Shown here piece by piece: positions 55,191 through 64,000 of a stretch of DNA of 64,000 bases. The DNA is from Avidesulfovibrio sp964369685 (GTDB lineage: Bacteria; Desulfobacterota; Desulfovibrionia; Desulfovibrionales; Desulfovibrionaceae), in the NCBI GenBank assembly GCA_964369685.1, contig CAYJFB010000002.1, positions 62,001-126,000 of the forward strand, given 5' to 3'. Position 1 is the stretch's first letter, and every line of letters begins with the position of its first letter. The notes beneath the pieces are model-generated. The model saw nothing but the letters and a program-made list of their open reading frames with translations, was not told the origin of the DNA and ran no database searches. Both the position numbers and the translations under genes were made by a program.

Positions 55191-55241
55191 ACATACTCCT
55201 TCATATTGATACAAACGACTGCGGAAGCGCTCATACAAAAC

Positions 55242-55275
55242 ACGGTGGAACGTTTAAAAAAAAGCGCTCCACCGT
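55242..55275 (-). terminator. Hairpin between the PfkB and dehydrogenase genes
   Basis: ACGGTGGAACG and CGCTCCACCGT pair at 10 of 11 positions around a T-rich loop and are followed on the minus strand by GTTTTGT. Confidence 0.55.
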
Positions 55276-55283
55276 TCATTTTT

Positions 55284-56234
55284 TTAACGATTGTATTGAA
55301 CAGTCTTGTTCAGGATGCGTTCAACTTCTTCCCAAGACGGCAAGGCTTCAATATTGCCCGACATCTGAATAGCACAACGTGCCACAAGATTTGCAAGGCG
55401 CACAGCATCCATAAGCGTCATGTCACGCAATAATCCGGAAAGTAAACCGGCAGCAAAAGAATCGCCCGCACCCATCAAGTCAACAGGGGTGGCAACAAGC
55501 TCAACAGGAATAAATTCAGCATGACCGCCGGTGTATACCAAGACTTCTTGATCGCCGACTTTCAAAACGATATTCTCACATCCCATGTCTTTCAAACGCA
55601 AAAGGGCTTCTTCGCGAGAGATTTGACCATACAACATTTGCATGTCTTCAAGACCGGGCAAAACGATGTCGGCAGCTCTCATAAATTTCTCAATAACCCC
55701 ACGAGCCTTGTCTGCGCTCCACAGTGTCAAACGAATATTGGGGTCAAACACGACTTGCACTTTATGTCTTTTTGCAATCTCAACGGCTTGCCATAAAGTC
55801 TCTTCTGCCGAATCGGAAAGAGCAGGAGTGATGCCTGTCAAATGGAGATAGCGAGCAGACGCAATATAATCTTCGTCAAGCAAATCGGGGCTGATCGTGG
55901 TGAATGCAGAATCTTTACGATAATAATAGTGTCTGGCAACGGCATTAGGCAGACGTTCACGTAAAAAAACAGACGTGTTTTTGCCTTCACGCATTTGTAC
56001 ACAACTGGTGTCCACGCCTTCACCGCGCAAAAGATTCAGCAAATAATGCCCGATTTCGTCTTTACCGAGAACACTCATCCAACCTGCAGTATGCCCAAGG
56101 CGCGTTACGCCGGCAGCCACGGTTGCTTCGGCTCCGCCAGGACGGACAGTGTAATCTCGACAATAGCGCATTTTGCCAACATCCTTGGCAACAAAAACCG
56201 CACAAAGCTCACCGACTGTGACTATATTTGGCAT
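55284..56234 (-). CDS. PfkB-family sugar kinase (KdgK-like)
   Basis: The 316-residue protein has the PfkB signatures GGAEATVAAGVTRLG, VFDPNIRLTLW and DLMGAGDSFAAGLLSG with the catalytic Asp. The layout is that of 2-keto-3-deoxygluconate kinases. It probably phosphorylates a keto-deoxy sugar acid before aldol cleavage, which would fit the adjacent DapA-family and class II aldolases. AGGA precedes the ATG. The exact substrate is inference. Confidence 0.85.
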   Translation of the reverse strand: MPNIVTVGELCAVFVAKDVGKMRYCRDYTVRPGGAEATVAAGVTRLGHTAGWMSVLGKDEIGHYLLNLLRGEGVDTSCVQMREGKNTSVFLRERLPNAVARHYYYRKDSAFTTISPDLLDEDYIASARYLHLTGITPALSDSAEETLWQAVEIAKRHKVQVVFDPNIRLTLWSADKARGVIEKFMRAADIVLPGLEDMQMLYGQISREEALLRLKDMGCENIVLKVGDQEVLVYTGGHAEFIPVELVATPVDLMGAGDSFAAGLLSGLLRDMTLMDAVRLANLVARCAIQMSGNIEALPSWEEVERILNKTVQYNR

Positions 56235-56412
56235 AACACATCCTGTTTTATACTAAAAAAGATAAAAAAAATCCCGGCTCACTTTGAGGCGACACCTCCA
56301 AAAAGAACCGAGCATCGGAACGCTCCGACGCGCCGAACAAACCATAGCGATGCGTAAAGCGTATTTTTATAAAAAAACTTTTTTACAACATCATAATTCA
56401 AATACAAAAAGA

Positions 56413-56489
56413 AGAAAAAAATACGGGGGCGAAAGTCAACGTTGTCACACTACATAGGCAGAGAGCAAACGCAGGCTTTCCACCCCCGT
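56413..56489 (-). terminator. Terminator of the DapA-family gene
   Basis: On the minus strand ACGGGGGTGGAAAG pairs with CTTTCGCCCCCGT over a long loop and is followed by ATTTTTTTC. It begins 24 bases after the stop. The remainder of the spacer 56235-56412 shows only small hairpins. Confidence 0.75.
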
Positions 56490-56512
56490 ACAATCAATGA
56501 AAAAGCGTATGC

Positions 56513-57439
56513 TTAGCGGAGGTTCGGGTAACGATCCAGAGCTTCGCGAACTTTTTTGGCTTTTTCGTCGTCAAGCAATTGGATAGGACGACGGGGCATG
56601 CCAAGGTCAATACCCCAACGGTATTTCAATGCTTCATGATAGAAGGGAAGCGGAATACCGGAACCGGTGAGGTGACGCAGTTCGTTGGCTTCTTGTTGCA
56701 GAGCAACAGCTTTGGCGTTGTCACCGGCAGCAGCGGCATCAAAGATGTCGTTGATGTGGCCGGGGAACAAGTTGGACATACCGGACACGCAGCCTTGACC
56801 GCCTGCGCCGAGGCAGGGGTACAGCATGGTTTGCGAACCCACCAAGAAGGTGAAGTCGGTGCCTTTTGCTTCAGCGATGCAGTCATAGCAAAGTTGAATG
56901 CTGGTGCTTGAGTCTTTCATACCAGCCAAGCCGTAGCGAGCCAATTCACCGATTTGTTCGGGGGTCACGCAGTAGTTTGTGTATTTGGGGTTGTTGTACA
57001 AGAACACAGGAGCGTCTTTGCTGACAGCGTCAACCAACATTTTGAAGTGGTCGGTGATCAGTTTAGGACCGGTCAGACCATGGAGGTAGTAGTAAGGAGT
57101 CAACGCAGCAATGGCATCAACTTTCAAGCTGGCGGCGTGTTTTGCAAGATCGATGGTTTCTTCTGTGGAAGGACGACCAACGTGAGCAAGAATAACAGGC
57201 TTACGACCTTTGTAAGCGGTGGCGCCTTGGCAGCACTTCATCACAACTTCAAGTACTTGCTTGCATTGATCAGGACGCAGAAGCGGCTGAGAACCGTAAG
57301 AGCCACAAGCATAAAAACCGTGCACTTGGGGCAGAAGCCACTTAATGAAAGCTTCAAGTTTAGGAACGTCAACTTCACCCTTTGCATCAAAGGGGGTGAT
57401 AAGAGCAGGCAATGTACCGTTAAAATCAGCGCTGGCCAT
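56513..57439 (-). CDS. DapA/NAL-family aldolase with variant substrate motif
   Basis: The 308-residue protein is a class I aldolase of the dihydrodipicolinate synthase / N-acetylneuraminate lyase family: Schiff-base Lys175 in GLAGMKDSSTS, the catalytic Tyr148 in PVFLYNNPKYT, and TPYYYLH. The usual GTTGE carboxylate-binding loop is GSYGS (46-50), and PxRT is PKYT, so it should not be a normal DapA or NanA. It may cleave or form a keto acid in this block. AAGGAG seven bases before ATG 57439 fixes the start. Confidence 0.85.
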   Translation of the reverse strand: MASADFNGTLPALITPFDAKGEVDVPKLEAFIKWLLPQVHGFYACGSYGSQPLLRPDQCKQVLEVVMKCCQGATAYKGRKPVILAHVGRPSTEETIDLAKHAASLKVDAIAALTPYYYLHGLTGPKLITDHFKMLVDAVSKDAPVFLYNNPKYTNYCVTPEQIGELARYGLAGMKDSSTSIQLCYDCIAEAKGTDFTFLVGSQTMLYPCLGAGGQGCVSGMSNLFPGHINDIFDAAAAGDNAKAVALQQEANELRHLTGSGIPLPFYHEALKYRWGIDLGMPRRPIQLLDDEKAKKVREALDRYPNLR

Positions 57440-57817
57440 GTTAATACTCCTTAAAGAAAGTTTTGAAATTAAACAGAAGCAAAATGAATTAAACACATAA
57501 AAAAATAACTGATGTAGGTATATCAATCTGAGTGATTCCCGTCAAGTCTTTTTTCTAAAAAGCTTAACAATTTTCCGAGAAAAGTTTTTTTATCTTGTTA
57601 TTTTAATATGTTGAAATTTACAAAACGGCAGACATTGCCCTGTGCTCAGCTCGATACAGCTTATTTCGGTAAAAGCACAAAACAGTCTGCCTGCAATAAA
57701 AACATTTTCGGAGGAAATTGCTAAAACAACAATCTCCTCCGATCATACCCCGCATAGCCTCATGACTATCTAATTATATCTGACAGGCACAAGCAAAATG
57801 TAAGTTGCAAAAAAAAA
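57440..57817. other. Spacer between the aldolase genes
   Basis: It holds the hairpin at 57709-57741 and AT-rich sequence, presumably with the promoter of the DapA-family gene. No gene is seen. Confidence 0.5.
57709..57741 (-). terminator. Hairpin after the class II aldolase gene
   Basis: CGGAGGAAATTG and CAATCTCCTCCG match at 11 of 12 positions, followed on the minus strand by AAAATGTTTTT. Confidence 0.55.
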
Positions 57818-58741
57818 TTATGCTTTTCCCGAACAACCAAGCACATTGGCAATCTTATGACGAACCATCGCCGCAACGGCTTCCCGTGCAGGCTTCAAAT
57901 AACTGCGCGGATCGAATTCTTCGGGATGTTCGGCAAATTGTTTCCGAATCATAGCAGTCATTGCCAGACGAATATCCGTGTCAATATTGATCTTACAAAC
58001 CCCAAAAGAAGCGGCACGACGCAACAGATCTTCGGGAACGCCTTGTGCGCCGGCAATCTTACCGCCATATTGATTCGCCGCAGCAACAAACTCCTGCGGA
58101 ACACTCGAAGCCCCGTGCAATACAAGAGGGTATTTGGGTAATAAATTGCTGATGGTCTCAAGACGATCAAAATCAAGCTGTGCAGCACCTGTAAATTTAT
58201 ACGCACCATGGCTTGTGCCAATGGCAATAGCCAACGAATCACAACCCGTCCGCTCAACAAACTCAACCGCTTGATTAGGTTCGGTATACACAGATTTTTC
58301 GGCGACAACATCTTCTTCAACACCAGCCAAACGACCCAATTCTGCTTCTACCCAAACACCGTGTTCATGCGCATATTCTACAACACGGCGCGTTAATGCA
58401 ATATTCTCTTCAAAAGGCAAATGTGAACCGTCAATCATGACCGATGTAAAACCACCATCAACACAGGCCTTACAAATGTCAAAATCTGCACCATGGTCAA
58501 GATGTAATACTACAGGTAAATCAGACTCCTGCAATCCTGCTTCAATCAATTTTACAATATATCCTTGTCCTGCATATTTTCGAGCTCCGGCAGAAACTTG
58601 TAGAATAAGCGGCGCGTTTTCTGCTGCTCCGGCTTGCATAATACCCTGAATGATCTCCATATTGTTTACATTGAAAGCACCCACGGCATAGCCTTCTGCA
58701 TACGCGCGATCAAACATAGATTTAGGATTTGTCAACGGCAT
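57818..58741 (-). CDS. Class II fructose/tagatose-bisphosphate-type aldolase
   Basis: The 307-residue protein is of class II aldolase length. The zinc ligands are visible: VVLHLDHGADF, AIGTSHGAYKF and VLHGASSVPQ, with the NIDTDIR phosphate-binding segment. It cleaves a phosphorylated ketose to dihydroxyacetone phosphate and an aldehyde. Whether it is glycolytic fba or a dedicated KbaY-like enzyme of the cluster is not decided by sequence. AAGGAG precedes ATG 58741. Confidence 0.9.
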   Translation of the reverse strand: MPLTNPKSMFDRAYAEGYAVGAFNVNNMEIIQGIMQAGAAENAPLILQVSAGARKYAGQGYIVKLIEAGLQESDLPVVLHLDHGADFDICKACVDGGFTSVMIDGSHLPFEENIALTRRVVEYAHEHGVWVEAELGRLAGVEEDVVAEKSVYTEPNQAVEFVERTGCDSLAIAIGTSHGAYKFTGAAQLDFDRLETISNLLPKYPLVLHGASSVPQEFVAAANQYGGKIAGAQGVPEDLLRRAASFGVCKINIDTDIRLAMTAMIRKQFAEHPEEFDPRSYLKPAREAVAAMVRHKIANVLGCSGKA

Positions 58742-59288
58742 AGAAAACTCCTTCATAATAAAAGTGAATACGACTCAATGACGTATGGTAAAAAGAAAAA
58801 AATTACACTCAAATAAGCACATGTCCTTTGTACATGGAAATAAAACCAAAGTGAAGTCTTGCCTTAAAGTTCTGTAAAAAAACACATGCTACAAAAATGT
58901 TTTTCTAAAACTGACCTTTCCTTCCCTGTTTTATGCATGCTACTGTGATTTTTTTTTCAAACAAAGTCATTCGAGCAACAGACAAGTTCAAAAAACAGAA
59001 TAATATAAACACGTTAATCAATAAAAAAAAATCAATCGGAAACATTGCCGAGGCGAAAAGTTTGAGTTATATCAAATTCATGCATAGACGGACAGAACAA
59101 CAGCATAGCAATGTTCAACACAACCCATTGCAGTTGTGAAACGTTTTGTGAGGAACATATATGATTTTACCTCTTTTTTAACTTTTTACGCTCGCTTGTC
59201 AGATTTTTTCAGTGAGAGCACGAGATTTTAAAAACGCTCTGACAACTGCGCAAAGATGGCGTGTGCACAAGGACAGAACCCCATTACT
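58742..59288. other. Spacer between the aldolase and the first GGDEF gene
   Basis: It is AT-rich, with divergent promoters expected. TTGTCAGA (59196-59203) and TCTGACAA (59238-59245) form an 8-bp inverted repeat upstream of the GGDEF gene. No credible gene. Confidence 0.45.
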
Positions 59289-60527
59289 ATGGAACGCTTT
59301 TTTTTATACTACATTGCTACTTTTAGCATCATTTTTATATATAATTTGATGCTGTTCGCCTACGCAGCAAAAATACTTCAACAACCATCACAAATAAAAA
59401 TTATAGCTATTCTTTTTTCATTGATCAATTCAATTGTTGTAATAATGAATAGATCTGATTTTATTCCTTTTCATTTAACTTCTTTTCTCATTATTTTCTT
59501 TTTAACTGTTGAATTTAAACTCATATCAAAAGCACCTTTATCGCAAGCTTTATTTGGTGCATCTGTTTATACATTACATTTTTTGTCTACGTATTTACCT
59601 ATATTAATGATTTCAAGTATTTTATATGAAACGCCACCTCTGCTCACTTTAAAGATAAGTGAACATCGAATATTTATTCTGTTTATAACCTTTACAATCT
59701 TATTACTGTTTCTACAAATTTTTAAAAAAATTATACCATTACAAAAAGTTATTCGAGTTTCCACGATCTCTCCATATAGTGAAAGCCTTACGGTAACAGT
59801 CGTATTTATTATTTCATATTTATCTTTTGATATGTATGTTCTTGTTTCAGATATCTTATATAGTCGACAAGTCTATCTTTTATTCAGCATACTCAGTGTT
59901 TCGTTGGCTATTTTTTACTATATTTTTATGTATACAGCCAATTTTATTGAGTTGTCAGTGTATAAAAGACAATCTGACGCTGCTGAAGAAGCCTATGATG
60001 AACTCCTTATAAAAAAACAAGAAATCAAAGAAAAAATTACCTTCGACACACTTACCGGTTTATACAACAAAAAATTCATGTATGAAGCTTTGGAAGAGCT
60101 TTGCCGCAATAAAAAAGAAAATTTTGGACTTTTGTTTGTCGATATCAACGGATTGAAATATATTAACGACACCTTCGGTCATGAACGCGGCGATCTCTAT
60201 ATTCAAGAAACGGCACAAGCCATCACAACATCCATCCGTGAAGAAGATTTTGCGGGACGCCTTGGTGGTGACGAATTTTTGGTTGTATTGCGAAACCATA
60301 TGACAAAAAATGCTCTTTCACTTGTTGCTGAACGAATTCAAAAACAAATAGCAATGAAAAAAAACATCTATCAATTTCCCATGTCTGCCAGCATTGGGTT
60401 GTTGCTTGTTTCTAAAGAATTACAACAACAAGGCTCTCATGCTGTTGTTGAAGCTGTTGACCGTATTATGCGTGAAAGAAAAAAATCTTTTTATGCCGAA
60501 CATAACAAGATTGGCGAGAATATATAA
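59289..60527 (+). CDS. Membrane-bound diguanylate cyclase, first of a tandem pair
   Basis: The 412-residue protein has an N-terminal membrane region of about seven helices (about 1-225), a short coiled coil (QSDAAEEAYDELLIKKQEIK) and a GGDEF domain with FVDINGLKYINDTFGHERGD and intact RLGGDEF (about 324). It should make c-di-GMP. The membrane part may sense a signal but has no family I recognise. The start is uncertain (ATG 59256 or 59289, weak ribosome site). Its TAA overlaps the next ATG. Confidence 0.85.
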   Translation: MERFFLYYIATFSIIFIYNLMLFAYAAKILQQPSQIKIIAILFSLINSIVVIMNRSDFIPFHLTSFLIIFFLTVEFKLISKAPLSQALFGASVYTLHFLSTYLPILMISSILYETPPLLTLKISEHRIFILFITFTILLLFLQIFKKIIPLQKVIRVSTISPYSESLTVTVVFIISYLSFDMYVLVSDILYSRQVYLLFSILSVSLAIFYYIFMYTANFIELSVYKRQSDAAEEAYDELLIKKQEIKEKITFDTLTGLYNKKFMYEALEELCRNKKENFGLLFVDINGLKYINDTFGHERGDLYIQETAQAITTSIREEDFAGRLGGDEFLVVLRNHMTKNALSLVAERIQKQIAMKKNIYQFPMSASIGLLLVSKELQQQGSHAVVEAVDRIMRERKKSFYAEHNKIGENI

Positions 60528-61750
60528 TGATTTATTTATTTATTATTTCATACATACTGTTTGGCTTTATTGCTTTTCGTGTCGCTATGCCTGTAGCATA
60601 CGATACAAAACATATCACAATAAAGATTTTTTTTGTTTCATTAATTAATGGCTATTCGTATTTTTTTTATACGATGTATGTAAGTTTTGAATATGAATAT
60701 ATTACTATTATCTATTTTTTCTTACTCTACTTGATAGAAATTAAATTGATATTCAATAAAAATTGGATGGTGACTCTTTTTCAAGCTATTTCTGCGGTAG
60801 TGAATATTTTTGCTATAAGAATGTTTGTTCTTGCCTCTTTTGCCATCCATAACAATATAATGATCAGTGAATATGGCATAGTTCAGGAACATAGATTACT
60901 TGTCACAATAACAGCATTTACATTGACCGCAATTTACTTTTCGTTTCTTTTACAAATATTTCAAATAACAAAAGTAGAAAATGTCTTGCAAGATTCTGAT
61001 AATTTCCGATTTTCGTTATATTTGTTGCTTTCTGCTTTTGTATATTTTTCTTTTACTGTATTTATTATATATACATCACCTGTTGAAGATATAAAGATGC
61101 TCTATCTTGCCATAAAAATCGCTATTTGCGTTATTCTTGGCTATGCTCTATCTATTTATTATAATTTTTTGTTTTCAAGATTGAGAATGCATAAATTTAA
61201 ATTTTATGATTTGGTTAACGCGCTTCGTGAAGAAGAAAAACATGTCGAACAACTGGAAAAAGAGGTTGTAACCGATACCTTTACAGGTTTAAAAGTGCGT
61301 GAGGTCGCCTATCACCGTATTGAACATTTTCTCCATGATCAAGAACCTTTTTTTATCATTTTCATAGATATGAACGGTTTAAAAATCGTCAATGACACGT
61401 ATGGTCATGAAGAGGGTGACGTCTATATCCACGCCGTGGTTGAAATTATAAAAGAACATTACCCGACAGAAACAATTGCTCGATTGGGCGGTGATGAATT
61501 TCTCATTATCGGTAAAATTCCACAACATGACAATCTCTCTGCAACGATCCTTCAAGTTGTTCATAATATAAAAGAGTTCTCTTCCTTGCATGCAAAACCT
61601 TATGAAACGTCAATCAGTTATGGGATTGTGGTTGTTGATGAACAGTATAAAAACGAAAGCGCCGAGTCATTGATTAAACAGGCAGACATAAAAATGTATG
61701 ACTATAAACGAAAAAACAAGAAAGAACGAACTGTCATTCGTTTACAATAA
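60527..61750 (+). CDS. Membrane-bound diguanylate cyclase, second of a tandem pair
   Basis: The 407-residue protein has the same layout as its neighbour: seven or so N-terminal helices, a coiled coil (EEEKHVEQLEKEV) and a GGDEF domain with FIDMNGLKIVNDTYGHEEGD and RLGGDEF (about 319). TAATG overlap means coupled translation. The membrane halves are similar only in character, not closely in sequence, so the duplication is old or the two sense different signals. Confidence 0.87.
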   Translation: MIYLFIISYILFGFIAFRVAMPVAYDTKHITIKIFFVSLINGYSYFFYTMYVSFEYEYITIIYFFLLYLIEIKLIFNKNWMVTLFQAISAVVNIFAIRMFVLASFAIHNNIMISEYGIVQEHRLLVTITAFTLTAIYFSFLLQIFQITKVENVLQDSDNFRFSLYLLLSAFVYFSFTVFIIYTSPVEDIKMLYLAIKIAICVILGYALSIYYNFLFSRLRMHKFKFYDLVNALREEEKHVEQLEKEVVTDTFTGLKVREVAYHRIEHFLHDQEPFFIIFIDMNGLKIVNDTYGHEEGDVYIHAVVEIIKEHYPTETIARLGGDEFLIIGKIPQHDNLSATILQVVHNIKEFSSLHAKPYETSISYGIVVVDEQYKNESAESLIKQADIKMYDYKRKNKKERTVIRLQ

Positions 61751-61831
61751 GCGATTCCTTATCCGGAAAAAGCACTTCTCACATGTTCATAATTTATTGA
61801 TTTTTATATTTTTTCAAAAGAAATTCTTCTT

Positions 61832-62173
61832 TTAAAGAATAATATGCTCCTTCCGAATCAAAAGCTCTTGAACAACTTCGGGGTTTGTGGTTGTAGCGCT
61901 TTCCACACCACCTGAAAAACTGATGTTAGGCTTGATAACAACCTTATCACCGGCTTTCACAAATTTTGAAAGACCACCTAAAGCTTCAATTGCAGCACGA
62001 GTTGCAACTTTGGCACTGCCTTTTACTATCGTTACATCAGGCTCAAGACTTGCAATTGCTTTTTGAGGATAGAACAAATCAGAAGTGATGAACGAAGAAG
62101 ATGCAGACAGAAAGGCTAAAGTTTGTAGATTTTTCTTTAAAAATTCTCGTCTGTTCATTATATTTTTTTTCAT
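61832..62173 (-). pseudogene. Truncated DUF362 protein with Tat signal
   Basis: The 113-residue frame has a twin-arginine signal (NRREFLKKNLQTLAFLSASS) and then the start of a DUF362 domain (VTIVKGS..., AGDKVVIKPNISFSGG, TNPEVVQELL). It stops after RKEHIIL, where full-length relatives continue for about 200 residues with Fe-S or cofactor sites. GAGG precedes ATG 62173. Nothing in 61751-61831 continues it, so the 3' part seems deleted. Confidence 0.65.
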
Positions 62174-62241
62174 GAGAGACACCTCAATATATAAAGATTT
62201 ACATTGTATATTCTACAGCTTAAGTAAAAACAGCACGAACA

Positions 62242-63609
62242 TTACTCAGTAAATATTTCAATAAAATGAAGCAATTCCGCTGTTTTTTCTTCCATCAACG
62301 TTTGATCCGCTCTTGACTCCACATTGAGACGCAACAGTGGTTCGGTATTTGACATGCGCACGTTAAAACGCCATGACTCAAACTCGATTGAAAGGCCGTC
62401 TGTTGTATCAATCCGTAAAGCTTTGGGAGCGTATTTTTGATGAATCTGCTCCAGCAAACGTTGAGGTTCTGTTACCGTGCGGTTGATCTCACCACTACAC
62501 GGAAAAGCACGTTGGCGCGCGGCAACCAATTCGGCAAGGCTTTTTTTTGTTCGACACAGCAACTCCGCCACCAAAAGCCACGGTATCATCCCTGAGTCAC
62601 AATAGGCAAAATCACGAAAATAATGGTGTGCGCTCATTTCTCCGCCATACAGTGCGTTTGTGGCGCGCATGTGTTCTTTCATAAACGCATGGCCTGTTTT
62701 TGATCGGACGGGAACACCGCCGCCATGAAGCACAAGATCTTGCGTGTTCCAATATAGACGCGGATCATGAACAATATGTGCCTTCGGACTTTGCAACAAA
62801 AGGCTTTGTGCCAACAACCCGACAATATAATATCCTTCAATAAATTTGCCTTCAGCATCATAAAAAAAACAACGGTCAAAATCGCCATCCCACGCCAAAC
62901 CCAAATCCGCACGATGCTCTTGCACGGCACGCGTTGTTGTCGCACGCCGTTCAGGCAATAACGGATTCGGAACACCGTTTGGAAACTGCCCATCAGGATT
63001 CATATTTTCAAAGCTGAATACATACGGCAGGCGCGGAGCCAACATATTTAAAACAAGCCCTGCACATCCGTTTCCGGGATCGGCATGGATATGTAACGGT
63101 ATAAGAGCGTCTCTGTCAGTATACCGCAATAAAGCATCTACATATTCTGCACGATACGATGTCTCAAAACAATCAGGACGATCGGGAAACTCATACGGTA
63201 AATCTTTTTGTCGTAAAAAAAGACACACTTGATCATGAATGTGTTTTAATCCTGAATCACCGCTCATCGGTTGGGCATCGGAGCGCACAAACTTCATCCC
63301 ATTGTCTGTCGCAGGATTGTGGCTCCCCGTAACCATGATCCCGCCGTCGAAGCGGTGGGCAAATGTGGCATAATACATTTCTTCCGTACCGCACAATCCA
63401 ATATTCACCACCTCTGCTCCGCCCTTGCGCAAGCCCTGAATCAATGCCGCGCTCAATGCGTCACTCGACAACCGACAGTCTCGACCAACAACCACACGCA
63501 CACTTTTACAAACAGAAACAAAAGCCATACCAATGGCATACGCAATCCGTGGATTGAGCGTTTCGGGAACTCGACCGCGAACATCATACGCTTTAAAACA
63601 AGATAACAT
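62242..63609 (-). CDS. Phosphomannomutase/phosphoglucomutase
   Basis: The 455-residue protein is an AlgC/ManB-type phosphohexomutase: FKAYDVRGRVP start, phosphoserine motif VTGSHNPATDNGMKF, metal loop LAWDGDFDRCFF, GGEMSAHHYF sugar motif and RMSNTEPLLRLNVE phosphate site. It supplies hexose-1-phosphates for surface polysaccharides. GAGG precedes the ATG. Confidence 0.93.
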   Translation of the reverse strand: MLSCFKAYDVRGRVPETLNPRIAYAIGMAFVSVCKSVRVVVGRDCRLSSDALSAALIQGLRKGGAEVVNIGLCGTEEMYYATFAHRFDGGIMVTGSHNPATDNGMKFVRSDAQPMSGDSGLKHIHDQVCLFLRQKDLPYEFPDRPDCFETSYRAEYVDALLRYTDRDALIPLHIHADPGNGCAGLVLNMLAPRLPYVFSFENMNPDGQFPNGVPNPLLPERRATTTRAVQEHRADLGLAWDGDFDRCFFYDAEGKFIEGYYIVGLLAQSLLLQSPKAHIVHDPRLYWNTQDLVLHGGGVPVRSKTGHAFMKEHMRATNALYGGEMSAHHYFRDFAYCDSGMIPWLLVAELLCRTKKSLAELVAARQRAFPCSGEINRTVTEPQRLLEQIHQKYAPKALRIDTTDGLSIEFESWRFNVRMSNTEPLLRLNVESRADQTLMEEKTAELLHFIEIFTE

Positions 63610-63777
63610 CAATCACCTCAAAAACAATAAACACATCAAAAAAGCACCGTCTCTTGTCAAACAATAAAAGTTTTTATATGAAAACATGAAAATAATATAG
63701 CGATACAACAGGAAAAAGCAAAGTATTTGTCATGGGCTTATGACAAAGATTCCTTACTGCTTAAAAAGGATAATATT

Positions 63778-64000
63778 ATGTGTACAAAAACAATCCACTT
63801 GACGGATTATGAAAAAGCACTGCTACAAGGCGATCACGGCGACGCACGACGCATGGCCATGCAGGTGTTGTATGATCTCGGGTTGTATTATGGTGTGGAT
63901 CGTTTTGTTGAAATTGTATCATGCCATGACGACAGCACCGTATATTTTGGTGAAGCCCAAGTGGCCTTTGCCGAACATTTGGCAGAAATCGGCGGACGCT
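63778..64000 (+). CDS. Aconitase X family protein, N-terminal fragment
   Basis: The first 74 codons are in the window and the gene runs off its end. The start (LTDYEKALLQGDHGDARRMA) and LYDLGLYYGVDRFVEIVS correspond to the opening of the aconitase X (DUF521) catalytic domain, used in cis-3-hydroxyproline or mevalonate-phosphate dehydration. AAGGA precedes the ATG. Its substrate cannot be told from this fragment. Confidence 0.7.
   Translation, partial: MCTKTIHLTDYEKALLQGDHGDARRMAMQVLYDLGLYYGVDRFVEIVSCHDDSTVYFGEAQVAFAEHLAEIGGR

Noticed and set aside
1..64000. CRISPR array, rRNA operon, IS element or prophage
   Set aside because: No regularly spaced repeats, no rRNA sequence, and no transposase, integrase or phage structural gene can be seen.

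Overview
The window reads as the chromosome of a Gram-negative, strictly anaerobic-type bacterium of the Desulfovibrionaceae kind. This is inference from gene content: a pyrrolysine-type trimethylamine methyltransferase, a BioD-BioA fusion, a MoeA fused to a periplasmic-binding-like domain, the ispE/tRNA-Gln/prs/rplY/pth neighbourhood, c-di-GMP and chemotaxis genes, and moderate GC with very AT-rich spacers. A Bilophila- or Taurinivorans-like gut lineage would fit, but nothing in the window proves it. Two 10-N gaps (53703-53712 and 54128-54137) show that this is a draft or metagenome assembly.

Layout. 1-2095: the end of an ABC transporter operon (ATPase tail, permease, DUF4857-type membrane protein). 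2238-16419: mostly minus-strand housekeeping and envelope genes (GT2, hemW, a WcbI-type protein, CorC-like CBS protein, PilZ protein, tmk, YhaM-like HD protein, bioDA, moeA-like, TPR). 16725-20747: a BCCT transporter divergent from a full-length mttB that needs UAG read-through as pyrrolysine. 20806-26733: pth, rplY, prs, tRNA-Gln, ispE, pckA. 27189-34243: pepA, gmhB, a chemoreceptor, groESL. 34795-39684: a solute-binding protein paired with a degenerate-GGDEF/EAL protein, then a lysozyme-like protein. 39837-48839: tRNA-Ser, comM, truB, rpsO, pnp, rho and a glycosyltransferase.

48858-58741 is the main accessory block. After purN come, all on the minus strand, a MarR regulator, an SDR, a HAD phosphatase, an MmgE/PrpD protein, a D-2-hydroxyacid dehydrogenase, a KdgK-like PfkB kinase, a DapA-family aldolase with an altered GTTGE motif and a class II aldolase. 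Most have their own strong Shine-Dalgarno, and three (the PfkB, DapA-family and class II aldolase genes) are followed by their own terminator-like hairpin. Together they look like a catabolic set for a sugar acid or related hydroxyacid whose substrate is unknown. The window ends with two overlapping GGDEF genes, a truncated DUF362 gene, a phosphohexomutase and the start of an aconitase X gene.

Cutting across this is a dispersed two-hairpin element: a variable-sequence stem bounded by CTGCGG/CCGCAG, followed by a G-tract/C-tract palindrome. There are at least six copies in spacers, and both assembly gaps fall in or beside copies. A second, unrelated repeat of about 111 bp occurs twice. UAG is used as an ordinary stop by 8 of about 49 genes, so pyrrolysine reading at mttB happens without global reassignment of the codon.
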